Assembly: GCA_949316235.1 (NCBI GenBank)
Contig: OX438750.1
Span: 17,858,865 to 17,922,864, forward strand
Length of the DNA: 64,000 nucleotides
Source: Oegoconia quadripuncta
Lineage: Eukaryota; Arthropoda; Insecta; Lepidoptera; Autostichidae
Direction of reading: 5' to 3'
Shown: in pieces, positions 11,301 through 22,255 of the stretch
Numbering within the stretch: position 1 is the first letter of the stretch
Layout of the letters: each line of letters starts with the position of its first letter
Translations under genes and position numbers: made by a program
The notes under the pieces: model-generated
What the model was told of the DNA's origin: nothing
Seen by the model: only the letters and a program-made list of their open reading frames with translations
The model's database searches: none

Positions 11301-12339
11301 GAGGTAATGGTAACTCTTTGGAAAAAAAATCGAGGTATTTATTGTTAATCAGAATAATACATGGGGTGCTCATTGATATTCCTAGAAATAGTATTTGGGT
11401 ATTCCAAATATTAAAAGTATAATGATTGAAACAACATCCACGGTTCCTCTTATGAAATATACAGTAATGCACTTCTGACATGCAGGGAAACGTGCAAAAC
11501 TATAAATGTTTTTTGGTGGCAGTCCCTTAGTCGCGTTTTACGACACCCACGGGAAGAGATGGGTTGGTTCTATTCTAATTTAATTTCCCTTTAGACTTTC
11601 TTCTACATATTATATTTATAAATAGAGCCTGCCGATTGTACTAATATTTCGAAGTCTATTATATTCTATCGGTCATGTCATTTATCATAATAATACTAAT
11701 AAAAACTTCTTAATACTTCAGCGTACTAGCTACACACTCGCTCTCGGGAAAGCCGTCACCAGCCTTCCCTGATAAGCCGGCTAAGGAAAAGTTGGACCCA
11801 ACATTGGTCAATGACATCATACAAACGGTTATAAGAAAATGTAACATGACTCCACGCAGTGTCCGGTAAGTATTTGTTATATGACTGTCGATTTTGGTTT
11901 TATAATTCTGTATAAATTGACGACCTGTTTGGTGTAGTGGTTAGAAACTCTGCTGCTATACCAAAAGGTCGCGGGTTCGAATCCCGCTAGGGTCATATGT
12001 TTGTATGATGAATACGGACTTGTGTACCCGAGTTATGGATGTTTTCATATACATAAATATATCTATTTATTTACAAAAAAAAATGTATTCGTGTAGTGTA
12101 TCAACTATCTGGTATCCACAACACAAGCCTAGTTGCTTAGTGTGGAACTAGATGGCGCTGTCTGTATATGTCCAAGGATATTATATATATATATTATTAT
12201 TATTATAAAATAATATACTTTTTTACTTTATAGGGGCTACATTACGACGAAATGTGCGGATGAGAGCAAAATGCTCCGAGCTCGTATGCGACATTGTCGC
12301 CGTCGTGTCTCAAATGCGGAAAATTCCACGCCTTATTAA
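5370..12339 (+). CDS. Gene A: BEN-domain protein, eight exons, ~265 aa
   Basis: Proposed exons: 5370-5384, 7446-7569, 9690-9769, 10042-10128, 10215-10340, 10433-10548, 11722-11865 and 12234-12339. Every junction has GT/AG, and the phases (0,1,0,0,0,2,2) keep one open frame. Residues ~1-75 are unlike anything I recognise; 103-144 are acidic and serine-rich (DSDNEGSESDSDYEP). The BEN domain covers ~165-245: KLLTAVFTR, LATHSLSGKPSPAF, a PAKEKLDP block, a DIIQTVIRK helix and YITTKCADESKML. BEN domains bind DNA or chromatin proteins and usually act in repression, so a nuclear role is inferred. Exons of 144 nt (LATHSL) and the phase-2 joins match gene C exactly. Introns are loaded with MITE, Helitron-like and SINE copies. 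The five-residue first exon is the least certain part. Confidence 0.72.
5411..5971. mobile_element. TA-flanked MITE in gene A intron 1
   Basis: CAGGATGAATTTAAATGCG at the left end matches the right end inverted (CAGGGTGATATTTAATTCG), with TIRs extending through GTGTAATTCC and ACTGGTGAC. TA lies on both sides, as for Tc1/mariner-type insertions. A second copy starts at about 63906. Another MITE has inserted at 5669-5826. Confidence 0.75.
5669..5826. mobile_element. Nested MITE with AGGGCCG termini
   Basis: Left AGGGCCGTCTTAATAAA pairs with right TTTATTAATACGGCCCT, flanked by TA. Inner repeats carry TTGAGAATGAGA and CAATCTTGAGAACGG. It sits wholly within the 5411-5971 element. A sister copy is at 14914-15052. 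Confidence 0.75.
5974..7445. other. Gene A intron 1, remainder
   Basis: AT-rich intron sequence without coding signs. It holds a copy of the GTCTGTCTGTC dispersed repeat near 6650-6715. At 7184-7236 the words GCCGACCACG(T/C)ACCG recur twice, which may be a short local duplication. Nothing else is recognisable. Confidence 0.5.
7633..8530 (+). mobile_element. Helitron-like repeat split by a MITE
   Basis: It begins TCTAACTAATATTATAAATG and ends GCCGCGGGCGGATAGCTAG, the termini seen in other copies. The body is interrupted after GATGAAATTTGG by a 650-bp TIR element (7742-8391). The right part then resumes with ACATAGGACATTTTTTATCCCG. It lies in gene A intron 2. Confidence 0.75.
7742..8391. mobile_element. 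TA-flanked TIR element nested in the Helitron-like repeat
   Basis: The left end CAGGGTGAATTGTTCAAGTGG and the right end carry CAAGTGGACGTGGAT, AATCCGAAACTAT and GAGGAATA in inverted order; TA flanks both. Inside, TCGATAGTGTCGCTAATAAGG (7883-7903) pairs with an inverted copy near 8148-8172, which forms a second inner stem. No transposase ORF is evident. Confidence 0.7.
8541..8884. mobile_element. TA-flanked MITE with CCGG(G)ATGAG termini
   Basis: Left CCGGATGAGTTTTTTTACCG and right CGGTAAAACCTCATCCCGG are inverted, followed inwards by AGGGCATATTAGGTAAGTG and its counterpart. TA is present on both sides. Related elements: a longer one at 57647-58311, and a fragment near 54536-54570. Confidence 0.75.
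9285..9512. repeat. Perfect 76-bp inverted repeat with 76-nt loop
   Basis: Bases 9285-9360 are the exact reverse complement of 9437-9512. The arms include TGTCTATCGATAGACA, itself palindromic. The loop (9361-9436) is a diverged third copy of the same unit in the right-arm orientation (GTGTAAAAGTGAC..GAATCAGG). Located in gene A intron 2, ~180 bp before exon 3. Confidence 0.9.
9793..10020 (+). repeat. Dispersed 'TTTACCCGACTG' repeat in gene A intron 3
   Basis: Near-complete copy of the repeat at 4655-4880. It fills most of the 272-bp intron between exons 3 and 4. Confidence 0.6.
10588..10800 (-). mobile_element. SINE family 3, truncated
   Basis: Plus-strand reading starts at ATGCACGACGGGTTCGTACTTG and ends TAGCTAGCCAG, matching the 3' two-thirds of the complete copy at 62565-62905. 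The tRNA head is absent. It lies in gene A intron 6. Confidence 0.7.
11500..11580. repeat. Lepidopteran-style repeat fragment
   Basis: AGTCCCTTAGTCGCGTTTTACGACACCCACGGG is shared in outline with inverted sequence near 3715-3745. Probably a LINE-derived 3' piece. It lies inside gene A intron 6. Confidence 0.4.
11922..12200 (+). mobile_element. tRNA-derived SINE, family 1
   Basis: The tRNA-like head starts GACGACCTGTTTGGTGTAG and carries an A-box-like TGGTGTAGTGG and the B box GGTTCGAATCCCGC. The body follows (TTTGTATGATGAATACGG, CCCGAGTTATGG, GATGGCGCTGTC) with a TA-rich end. It sits in gene A intron 7, so it is not a functional tRNA gene. Confidence 0.8.
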
Positions 12340-12661
12340 CATATTGCAACTTGGGGTATGGGGTCATTATGGGCTGTAAGTTGCGAACGAAATGTAACAG
12401 GTAGGTAATTCCGAAGATTAACAGAGATTCCTTTGTAAGAAATCGTTTGTTTGTCTGTTTTATTTATTAATGTTAGTAAAAAATTTAGAATTCCGTACCT
12501 AATCTTAAAAAAAAACGGAATCTTTATAGGATCTCTTTGTTGTTCGTCGGTCTGTCCGTGTATCAAAGCCCTTTTTCTCAACAACCGCTTGAGGTATCAA
12601 ATTAAGTCGGAACTCTGTAAAGCTTCTAGTGTAAAACAACAAAACGATATTTGATATTAAT

Positions 12662-12740
12662 TACAATTTGATGTGCGGAGCTTATGGGGAGGCCTTTGTC
12701 CAGCAGTGGACGTCTTTCGGCTGATGATGATGCGGGGCTT
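12662..12740 (+). mobile_element. RTE-like LINE 3' end fragment
   Basis: GGGGAGGCCTTTGTCCAGCAGTGGACG then TTTCGGCTGATGATGATG is a typical end of an RTE-like LINE in Lepidoptera, with a GAT-type tail. The same coding tail on the other strand is seen at 61569-61745. Confidence 0.6.
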
Positions 12741-12898
12741 GATCAGCTGTAGAGCCGTTTCTGAGAAAAAGGCCTTCAAAAGTTATCAATAGTGATGTTG
12801 TATACGGAGCCCTCACGACACTAGTCCTACTCGCACTTGACCGTTTTTTACAGCATTTTCGTATAAATTTATTAAATAATAATTTACCTGCCGACAAC

Positions 12899-13140
12899 GA
12901 CGACCGTATAAAGACGACCGATTGGTGTAAACCAACGGTTGCGGGTTCGAATCTTGCGACGGGTAAATGTTTGTGTGATGAATATGAACATTTTATTCCC
13001 GAGTCATGTATGTTTATATAAATATTTATGTATGTTTATCCGTATCTAGTATCCATAGTACAAGCTTTGCTTAGTTTGGGACTAGATGATTCGTGTAAGT
13101 GTCCGAAATATTTATTATTTATTTATTATTATACCTACAG
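12899..13140 (+). mobile_element. tRNA-derived SINE, family 2
   Basis: GACGACCGATTGGTGTAAACC, then AACGGTTGCGGGTTCGAATC, GTTTGTGTGATGAATATGAAC, CCCGAGTCATG, TATCCATAGTACAAGC, TTTGGGACTAGATG and GTGTAAGTGTCCGAAATA with a TTATT tail. The middle of the tRNA head has a short deletion. Confidence 0.8.
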
Positions 13141-13944
13141 CATAAAATAGTACTCGCTGGAGTATTCACCGCCCCGCAACTGGGTGCTAATGCCGCGGCA
13201 TCTGCAAAACTTGTATCAGGCAGTAGGTAATCCCGCGATACTCACCTATCTCGCGACACCGTGATTGCGGCCACAGGGTAGGTAGAGATTTCGTATTCGC
13301 CTTATTCGCCCACTACTTTGGTTATGGTGTAATAAATTTTGTTCATGATTTCAGAAATCCGTGGAACATCGAGATTGGTAGTGACAATGAGGGATCCAAC
13401 AGTTATAATGAACCCATATTGGTTCACTAACCGAGCACTAGTAAAAGTGTGCAAAAGGAGAAACGAAATGGGGTTTTTATGGTAAGTAAAATCAGTTTTG
13501 CTGCGCTCTGTTTTTAAGGAATTTGAAATGTGTTTTGTAATTTTAATTCGTTTGTTTTTTAGACTGTACTTAGCATGAAAGGAAGCTCAAATGCCAGCCA
13601 ACATGAGTTTGGTGAAGTAATTATTAGGCAAAGTCAACTATTAATTAGCGAACGAATATGAAAATAATAGCAGTGTTTACGAGAGAGAGTACCGAAGTTC
13701 ATTTGTAAGTATCTAATAATTTGTTATCGTTCCACCAATAAGTGAAATATGTGGACAGAAGTTCCTATACTCTGAAAAGAGCCATTTTCTATGTTCTATA
13801 AAGTTCGGAGTGCTCTGGGAAGTTCGGAAGGAATCAAAATCGTTCGGCCGCCTTCCGTAGTTCTCTATCCGTTGCCTGGGTGCATGGTTAACGTCCGAAT
13901 TAAACCACCCAAACGCTTCTAAACTTTAAGATATCTTTGCACAT

Positions 13945-14200
13945 ACACACACAGCGCCTACATTTAGTTCCACACTAAGCAACTATAGGCTTGTATTATG
14001 GATACCAGATGGTTGATAACTACACATATTTTTTTTTTGTAAATAAATAGATATACCTATGTATAAATGAATCCATAACTCGGGAACACAATGTCTGTAT
14101 TCATCATACATACATATACCCTTAGCGGGATTCGAACCAGCGACCTTTTGGTATAGCAGCCAGAGTTTCTAACCACTACACCAAACAGGTCGTTGCTTGA
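13945..14200 (-). mobile_element. tRNA-derived SINE, family 1
   Basis: The minus strand carries CGACCTGTTTGGTGTAGTGG, CAAAAGGTCGCTGGTTCGAA and the body to GTGTGTGTATGTGC. It splits the two decayed exon pairs of the gene A duplicate. Confidence 0.75.
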
Positions 14201-14913
14201 ATGTCGCTTTGAACGGCAACGACAGTGATAATTCCCACCCCATAGGTACTACATGTAACGTTTAGGTATTATATTGTTTTTTTTTATGTTCTGGACATTG
14301 TAGTACCTACTATATTAATTCTGGGACATTGTTTCAGAAATATATCATCGAGGTTTGACAGTAATTATAAACTTTCTGCACACTATTCGAGACAGCACAG
14401 GTGTGCTGACAGATACAAAATAGATGGGGGTGGGAAAGATATGGTAAACAAATTAAATCTAATATTCTTATTATATATACTCTATAATAATATGATATAC
14501 GGCATTTATTTACTTAAAATATTTTATTTATTATTTTAGATTCCATTTCTAGAACGCGGAATAGCAAAGTACCAACACGAGCGATTTATTTGGGCGAAGT
14601 CAAGCGCGGCTATACGAAAATTACTAACTGCCGTATATATGAGAGGGTAAGAAACTTCATTTACGTATATAAAACATTTAGGTATTACCCTCACGCAGAA
14701 CTAAGCTATTAGCTCTGTTTGATGAAAATCGGTTAAGCCCTTTCGAAGATATTTGGCTTTTTTTTTGACTTAGTTTGACATAATTGGTTTATTTGGATGA
14801 TATAATCATTTGTTTTTTCGGGAGTTTACTAAATTTTCAATTTAACTAGTTATGTGATATGATGTGGGTAGTAGTCATGTGGACGAAAACGGGAGATCTC
14901 CACGGGGCTCTTG

Positions 14914-15052
14914 GGCCCGTATTAATAAATCGCTCTTGAGATTGCGATCGCGTCTCAGTCTCAATACAATTTTTTTTTTTGGATACTGTTTTAATATGCA
15001 ATAGAATCTCAAGGTCATACCAATCTTGAGAACGGTTTATTAATACGGGCCT
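14914..15052. mobile_element. MITE with GGGCCCGTATTAATAAA termini
   Basis: The ends GGCCCGTATTAATAAATCG and CGGTTTATTAATACGGGCC are inverted. A T-rich centre and TTGAGATTGCGATC-like subterminal words follow. Sister of 5669-5826. A different TIR structure (CAGAAT..GCTCAAGC / GCTTGAG..ATTCTG) follows at 15095-15235. Confidence 0.65.
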
Positions 15053-15569
15053 CTGCGGAATACGCCTCCACAATATGATTACCGATTTTACTTAGGCACG
15101 TACCTATTTCAGAATGTTGCTCAAGCGCAGGTCAGTGATTGAGCATAGTTAGAAAGAGATGCCAATATACAAGTTACTTGAATTTGTCCCCAAGCGGAGA
15201 TCTCTGCTTGAGTAAAATTCTGTAATAAGGGCCTTAGTACCTACTTAGCTAGTTTAACACTACTTGTGCATAAATAGATATATATACTTATATAGATCTG
15301 TACTATCCTTCACTTTAATGTGGTACCTACATACTTAGGCTTAATTTTGCTTATAATTTCAGAAACCGATTCCATGGATTGGACGAATAATGAAATTAAC
15401 CTCCTTCGGTTCAATATCCAAACAGCCCGAACACTGAAGAGGATTAGATATATTATTTTAGCAGGCAATATTGTAAATACCTAAGTATAAAATGTTAAGA
15501 AATTAAGGGTGACTTGAAAATGTCGACAGCGGAAAGAAAGATCTTTAGGGTAAGGAGTTAACCTCCTAT

Positions 15570-16226
15570 CTAAATTTTGGGTGCTCCATGGAATCGAACG
15601 CTAAAACAGCGGCTAAGAAGCTTGGCATTCTCCTTAAGGTCAGGAGATATTTCACACCAACACAACTTTTGGTGCTTTACCAAGGGTCAGCTCCGCTCGT
15701 GCATGGAATACTGCTCTGGCTGGGGTGGTTCAGCCAAGTACCAACTAGCTGCACTCGATTCTGTGGAACGACGTGCCATGAGATTCATAGGTAATAATTT
15801 GATGACTGCTAAATAGCAGAGCCTTGAACACTGTCGCAAAGTCGCCTGTCTCCCAGTTTTTTACAGGATGCATTTCGATGAGTGTATAGTGTGTTATATA
15901 TACGAGTTGGAATACATAACCTTATTCCACCGTCGCCCTTCCACCTTCGGACCACAAGGCGTGGGGAGGGATTCCACCCGTAGGTATGTAGTTAATATAC
16001 CAAACATTCGCACTAAGAAATTCGACTGTTCATTCATCATCCGAACAGCCAAGGCATGGAACTCCCTTCCGGCGTCAGTCTTTCCTGAATCCTTGGGATC
16101 TTCAAGAGCAGAGTGAATAGGCATTTACTGGGATCGCGTGCTACATCTTCGACGACCACATCATCACTTTTCATGAGGTGAGATTATGGTCAAACGCAAA
16201 TCCAGTCCAATCATAAAAAAAATCTG
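15570..16226 (+). pseudogene. Jockey-like LINE, 3' end of ORF2, degenerate
   Basis: Two frames together encode the C-terminal tail of a non-LTR reverse transcriptase: SCMEYCSGWGGSAKYQLAAL, DSVERRAMRFIG, VACLPVFYRMHFDEC, FHRRPSTFGPQG and AKAWNSLPASVFPE. In jockey-like elements this tail lies downstream of the polymerase. Frameshifts near 15816 and the missing 5' part show a dead 5'-truncated copy. The copy ends CAATCATAAAAAAAATC at about 16226, consistent with an A tail. Confidence 0.75.
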
Positions 16227-19200
16227 TATTTTTAATAATTTTCAATGTCAATTACAAGAATTTAAATGTTCACTATAAAGACAGCATTGTACCTATGTTG
16301 AGACAAAATGTGTCTTGTTCTGAACATTTCATAAAGTTTTCGGTCCGCAAGATTGTTTTTAAAAGTTTTTTGCATATTTCTCTAAACTGAGTTATTTGGG
16401 GACATCGTTTTGCATTAATATTTACCAGTAGGTACCTATTGTATTGTTTTGAATTTTTCGTTGTTAATTTCGATAAGTGACTGGAATCTGCACCAAATCA
16501 ATCGTCGGAATATTTGAAATATGAGGAAGTATGATTATTTAATTGTACTTCCCGATTACCGGAGAAAAAGGGATAAAATTTGTTAGAAGTCGTTCACATG
16601 ATTCGAAGGAATTGCTTCACTTTTAAATTTCAACCCGCCTAATTGGACGGCTTTTATTGAAAAGAAACATTGATATAATAATAGCACTGCTGTTGACATC
16701 TATCACAGTTCAAAGTTTTGTACTATGAAGTATATGCTCAAGTAAGTTTAAGTCGATAGCTTCTAGTTCCTGAGATAGTGTAACAGACATAATGACATTA
16801 TACGAGTAGACACCGAAGCGAGACCACAAGGTAATTTGGAGACTTTGACTTAGCTATTTGCCACTTTACCTACCTAGGTAGGAATACAATTTTTATTGTA
16901 CGTAAGCCATTTTTACCTGACGATATTGGGCGTCTTTGATTATTCAGTAACTTTGTATTGATGATATCTACTATAAAGACACAAATAATACATTCACACA
17001 TAGCCAAAGAAACTGCATCAGATTGACGCTAAAACGCAACTTCTTTGAATGATGTGTTATTTATTATACATATACTCAGTTGGGTACCTAAAAAATCTAC
17101 ATTAAAGTTTTGAATGATTGACAATCTACATAAGTGCAAATTATTTTGACTGATAAGTTTATTATTTTATCAAAGTTTATTGTGTAATATTGCATGCATT
17201 TTTTTTTATAAAATAAGGCAATAAGACTGGTTTCAATCAGAACGGGAATGGAATGATGCAGTTTATTGTCTCATTGTCTTATAATACTAGATGTACTCGT
17301 ACCTAGATAATAATTTATACTTAGTTATTTAATTACACACAGGGTTTTATAATTATTTGTTTATGCAACAGTACCTATAACACATATGAATACTTATAAA
17401 ATTGTAATCATTGCCTTATAGCGTTAATAAATTATTTTTTTTAATTAACACTTTGTTTTTATTTTATGTTCGTATCAGCACGTATACGATACACGATATA
17501 CATGGTATGGCGCGATCACTCCTCGGATCCACCACCAGAGGCATTCTAATACCTACCAGTGTTTTCGTGCTTCGAAGGGCACGTTACAGCGTCTGTCCCG
17601 GCTGTTTTCAATTGAAAGCAATCCCACTACCACACACCTCCCTCCGTAACCCCTATAAGTTAGGATGAACAGTGGTACTCTGCACGGCGCCTACTGAAGG
17701 ACTTGCGTGATGCTAGAATTCACACAGTGAAATTCATCTATCCAGACACAATGTCAAAAACTGTGCTGAAACAGTGCCCAAAGGAAAAAAAATGGGCCAC
17801 TACAGTAGTTTAAGAGTAACACCGAATGGCCTATTGAATTTATGCCTTCAAGCACGATGAACTTTTCTAACTTCAAGAGCCATCTTCGGTATATTAGACG
17901 CAGTCTTTTGGCGAGTGCCTACACAGGATAAGTAAATAGCGTAGGGCTGAGTCTCGTAGTAACAGTTCAATCATGCGCAAGTCATCAGCATCAACAGTCT
18001 CACATGTCCCCACAGTTGAGGAAGAGCCTCCTCTCACTGGTAGTCCACCAAGCGGGCCCAGTGAGGATTGATGAATTTGGGTTAGACTAGTGGTCTCCAG
18101 ACAGCCAGTATTTTCAAGCCGCCCCTGTATCTAAACCTCCGACTATTTCGGGATTTTACAATTATTGGATTTACAGCTATTTAGGAGTATTTTTTTGAGG
18201 AGTACTAACCCTGGTCCAAGGCCATAAAACTTCTCAAAAAAATATATTGAAAAAATGGAACTTTTGGCGGGAAACATAGAGTAATATAACCACAGAACAC
18301 TTACTCCTAGCGGAATATATTCCATATTATATGATACTCTCTCTCTCACTCTCTCTCTCTCAGAACTCAGCGAGTGATGATCAAAGAGTATAGTAACTAT
18401 TTACCGAGAGTGATGATGCATTTATGTATATTTCTTGTAATTTGTACATTCTGAGTTTTAGAGCTTATTGGCAGAATATTGTGCAGCAAAATTCAGTGAC
18501 GGTGTGTAAGTGAAGGAAGTATAAATTAGAGAGCGTAGCGAAGCTTTCCGGTTCCCACAAGAAGCCGCCAAACTCTTTCAGTATTCTGCCACTTTACTGA
18601 AGAATGACTTGACCATGACTAGACTCTGTATACTAGTGTTAGTTAAACATCGATAGTCAATCGATTAATCGATAGTATTTCAACTATCGAAAGTATCGAT
18701 TGCCTGAGAAAAGTATCGATAGTGGGGAGAAATAACAGAGTTTATTTATGAAACGAAAGTTTTAATTTTTGTTTTCAACGTTTTACATTTGTTTTGTTAC
18801 GAAAATTATCATTTATTTACATGTATGTAATGTAATATGTAAATGTAACTGTCGGTATTAGTAGATTTTTCGGCGACATTTTTTGGGTAATTTCAAACAT
18901 TGGCATTGACAACACGGTAATTATAAAAGAAAAAACAACGGAATGGTGAGTAAAAAAGGTACCTACTACAACTATAAAATAGAGTTATTATTTTTCTTGT
19001 ACAAAATACAAAGTATACAAAATTCTGTTTTATTTCATACCTTTAAAAGTATCGAAAACAACTTTTTTTAAAACAATCCATGCTATCGGAATTTCAAACA
19101 ATCGATCTTTAAAATAAACTTTACTGTATAAGCCAAGTTTACGACGAATGACTTGTTTTGACTGAGACTGATTGTACCTATACTGAAGAAATAGCACTGT

Positions 19201-20057
19201 GATGGTGGAGCAGAGAGTCGGAAAGCGTTGCATTTTTGTTTATAACTCTTATCATTTGTGCATTCTGACTTTTGAACCTTAATTTCTAAATAGAAACTGT
19301 TTAATTGCTAGAACTTTTAAAATACATGCAATGACGGAATCACCATATATATATTTTCCTTGTTTAATCGAACTGTAACCCTAAATCTACTTGGAAAGGG
19401 CAACCCTTGAGTTTTACTCTGAAAAGAAAGAAATTGTTTATTCGCCACTTGACAAAATAACAGAACACTCAGATAAGTGTAGCAGCAGCGAAAGGGAAAC
19501 GACGCAGCTATACGCTGAGCTTATAAGAGCTCAGCGCTCTGAGGAGTCAGTTTTGTGAATGAGCAGTAATTTTAGTACCGTGAAACCTTAGAACTTAGCC
19601 CACTTTTCTCAGGATTTCTCTAAAACTATACTAGATTTCCTTATAGAGATTTATTAAGTGGGCTGATTGCTGCCAATTTCTTATAAACCTTAGTGACAGA
19701 AAGTCAATTCACGTTTATCTACTTCACATCGCAATATGACGCAATATTCGCGAAAATAGAAGACTTTGAACATGATCCACACAGACGAACGGTGCAAAAA
19801 AAAGATTTCACTTTTTCTGTTAAAGCATTGTTTTGCGACTGGATCTAAGGGTGAGCATCAGAATGACTGCCCAAAGTGACAGATCAGTACTAAAATATTA
19901 CTAAGATTCAATACCTATTTGGTACTATTTAATACCTTTGTTAAGATATTTGGTATACCTAAGTAATAACTAAGAAAATCAATTAAACAAATGGCCAGTC
20001 ATTCTGATGTCATGTGTCATGTATTGTTACTTATAATAAGTGACAGTGTTGAAATGT
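16227..20057. other. Intergenic, few recognisable features
   Basis: No gene is supported. 17985-18140 repeats 4015-4145. A (CT)n microsatellite lies at 18333-18361. 18530-18625 is a repeat shared with 54421-54510 and 63826-63895 (AAGCCGCCAAA, CACTTTACTGAAGAATG). Five ATCGAT words occur at 18650-18725. 17470-17700 is relatively GC-richer but has no supported protein. The rest is AT-rich unique sequence. Confidence 0.5.
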
Positions 20058-20403
20058 GTAATTCACAGAGATGTACAAAATACCCTGTACAAAGTATCTG
20101 CAATACAAAATGCAAGATACTTTTAAATAAAGTATTTCAGATACCAGATACAAAATACTTTCGAGAATAGTATCTGAAATACTAAATACCAAATACGTAT
20201 CTTCTAAATACTTCTTAAGATACAAATACTTTTGTAAGAAAACAAGATTTTATTTTAATGAATTCTAAGTTTATTTTTCTTAATTGACATAACACGAGCA
20301 TAACACGATAACATAACACACACGTTACATAACATAACACGATTTATTCGTAAATAACTTAATGTTATTTACGTATGTAAATAACTTAATGTAATGTAAT
20401 ATA

Positions 20404-20671
20404 CAGGCCGTCCCAAAGTTATGGGACATGAAGGGGAAGTACCTTAAATATTGTAGATAGTGAATTTTGCTCAAAGAAGACTTTATGTTATTTTTAAAAG
20501 TTAGTAATTCTGCATTCATAGATTTTCTAAAAATTACTTGCTTCGGCTGGGAATCGAACCGACTTAAATGTGAAAAAAAAAACACCCTACTTTTATGATG
20601 CCAATCGAAAGAATAGCTAAAAAATAATAACTCTGCCTAAGTAACATAGTATTTTAAAAGAAAGGAACAAC
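20404..20671 (+). repeat. Left TIR of the complete mariner-like element
   Basis: Reverse complement of 22256-22522 with only a few differences. Contains GGCTGGGAATCGAACC (about 20547-20562), which is the complement of a tRNA B-box-like GGTTCGATTCCCAGCC. Confidence 0.88.
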
Positions 20672-21115
20672 ATAAAATGATTGAGTCAAATTTCAAGAAA
20701 GTTATTTATTGCCGACGACGTTCGAAAAGTAGCGATATTATCATTCCAAAGATAGCATTGATTATTCGTAAATAAGTACCCACTTCATAAAATAGGTACT
20801 AACATAGTTTTCCTTATTATAAGTGCACGTGTAGATGAAATGATAAAACTTGTATTTCAATACGTCCTCTGTAAGCTAGACAGAAGGCAAATTAAAAACA
20901 AAAATAAATAATTTATAATTTGAAAATGGAACAGTTTATGACAGCGTTTGTTTGAATGCATACTTTTTAAGATATTTTAAAAAGAAGTGATATTTTTAAA
21001 TGTTGTTCTTAAATTTGAAAATGGAACAGTATGTGCGAGCGTTTGTTTTTCGGATATTGATCTGTTTAGTCTCAATTCACTTACACAAGTGTTATTGTGT
21101 TAATTTATTGCGAAC

Positions 21116-22177
21116 ATGGCATATCAAGTAAGTTTTGATCTAATGGAAGCATATTTTTTGAACGATAAAGATATCTCTAGAAGTTTGCGGTGGTATGGCG
21201 TAAAATATCCTGATAGACAAATACCGTCTCGTAAAGTTTTGAAAAGGCTTGTGAACAATTTGAAAACTCTGGGACGTTTCGATAAACGCCCAAGAGAACC
21301 ACAGCAAGAAAACCATACGATCAACGACGAAGAACTTGGTATTTTAATTTACTTTTCGGCTTTTCCGAAAGCATCGGTGAGAGAAGGAGAACATGAAATT
21401 GGAGTTTCAAAAAGTAAAATACACCGTGTATTAAAAAAACACGGTTTTAAGAGTTATGTTGAAGGACGATTGGTTCAAAAATTACTTCCGGGCGATACAG
21501 AAAGGAGAAAAAATTTCTGTCTTGATATCCAGGCACGATTGCTCGAAGATCCAAATTTTTTGGATAATATTATTTGGACAGACGAATCTAACTTTAGCAA
21601 TAACGGTATGTATAACCGCAACAATAATCGTATTTGGTCTAAAGAAAATCCCCTACGAGTGACTGAAACTAATAACCAAGTGCGTTTTTCACTCAACTGT
21701 TGGTGCGGACTTTTAAAAAACCGGGTTTTCTTAATCCATTTTTACCAAGGAACCTTGAACACAGAAAAGTATTTAGGAATACTTCAAATTTTAAGGGATA
21801 AGATAAGAAACCATTCCGCGGCGGAGCAAGAAAACTTAATTTTCCAACAAGATGGAGCTCCGGCTCATAATAGTCGGAGAGCAGCAGATTTTCTAAATGA
21901 ATGTTTTCCTACATGGATTGGTACAAATGGACCGATTAGATGGCCGGCCAGATCCCCGGACCTCACACCATTAGATTTCTTCTTTTGGGGATACGTGAAA
22001 GATATGCTATACAAAAAGCGATACGAGAACGTAGGCGAGTTGCAAACAGAATTGTGCCATATCACATCGAGTGTTCACCATAAAATGATTAGAAAATCAA
22101 CAGGCAGCGGGCTCATTAAAAGATTGGCGATTTGCGTAAGACAAGAGGGATCACATTTTGAGCATTTAATTAATTAA
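21116..22177 (+). CDS. Mariner-superfamily transposase, 353 aa, intact
   Basis: Catalyses cut-and-paste transposition by binding the TIRs. Residues ~6-60 look like the helix-turn-helix N-terminus of insect mariner-type transposases (FDLMEAYFLNDKD ... RQIPSRKVLKRL). A second DNA-binding HTH (ASVREGEHEIGVSKSKIHRV) lies at ~86-105. The DDE/D core shows D156 in WTDESNF, D246 in FQQDGAPAHN and D282 in WPARSPDLTPLDFF. There are 35 residues between the last two aspartates, versus 34 in classical mariner. The ATG at 21116 has no in-frame upstream rival. The frame is unbroken to TAA, so the enzyme is plausibly active. The related copy at 37977-38363 has lost its N-terminal two-thirds. Confidence 0.9.
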   Translation: MAYQVSFDLMEAYFLNDKDISRSLRWYGVKYPDRQIPSRKVLKRLVNNLKTLGRFDKRPREPQQENHTINDEELGILIYFSAFPKASVREGEHEIGVSKSKIHRVLKKHGFKSYVEGRLVQKLLPGDTERRKNFCLDIQARLLEDPNFLDNIIWTDESNFSNNGMYNRNNNRIWSKENPLRVTETNNQVRFSLNCWCGLLKNRVFLIHFYQGTLNTEKYLGILQILRDKIRNHSAAEQENLIFQQDGAPAHNSRRAADFLNECFPTWIGTNGPIRWPARSPDLTPLDFFFWGYVKDMLYKKRYENVGELQTELCHITSSVHHKMIRKSTGSGLIKRLAICVRQEGSHFEHLIN

Positions 22178-22255
22178 TTTACAAAAAAATACCTACTTAA
22201 TTGACTACGGCAGTTTCATGTATGTTTTTTATTTGATTAAAATGATTAATTTCAC

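Larger units (their letters stand above)
13355..15460 (+). pseudogene. Decayed exon copies of gene A (exons 5/6 twice, a third exon-5 relic)
   Basis: 13355-13481 resembles gene A exon 5 (GACAATGAGGGATCCAACAG) but contains an in-frame stop (CACTAA). It shares even the upstream intron words TTATGGTGTAATAAATTTTG and the GTTCATGATTTCAG acceptor. 13562-13690 is a broken exon 6 ending CAGTGTTTACGAGAGAG. 14338-14443 is a second exon 5 with a one-base frame shift. 14540-14646 is a second exon 6 that is still open and keeps the phase (SSAAIRKLLTAVY). 15362-15460 is a weaker exon-5 relic. Shared introns show DNA-level duplication, not retrocopying. No BEN-core exons follow. Confidence 0.65.

Noticed and set aside
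11922..12000. Possible tRNA genes (clear B boxes here and in several other places)
   Set aside because: Each is continued by a conserved SINE body and lacks a proper acceptor stem, so they are SINE heads.
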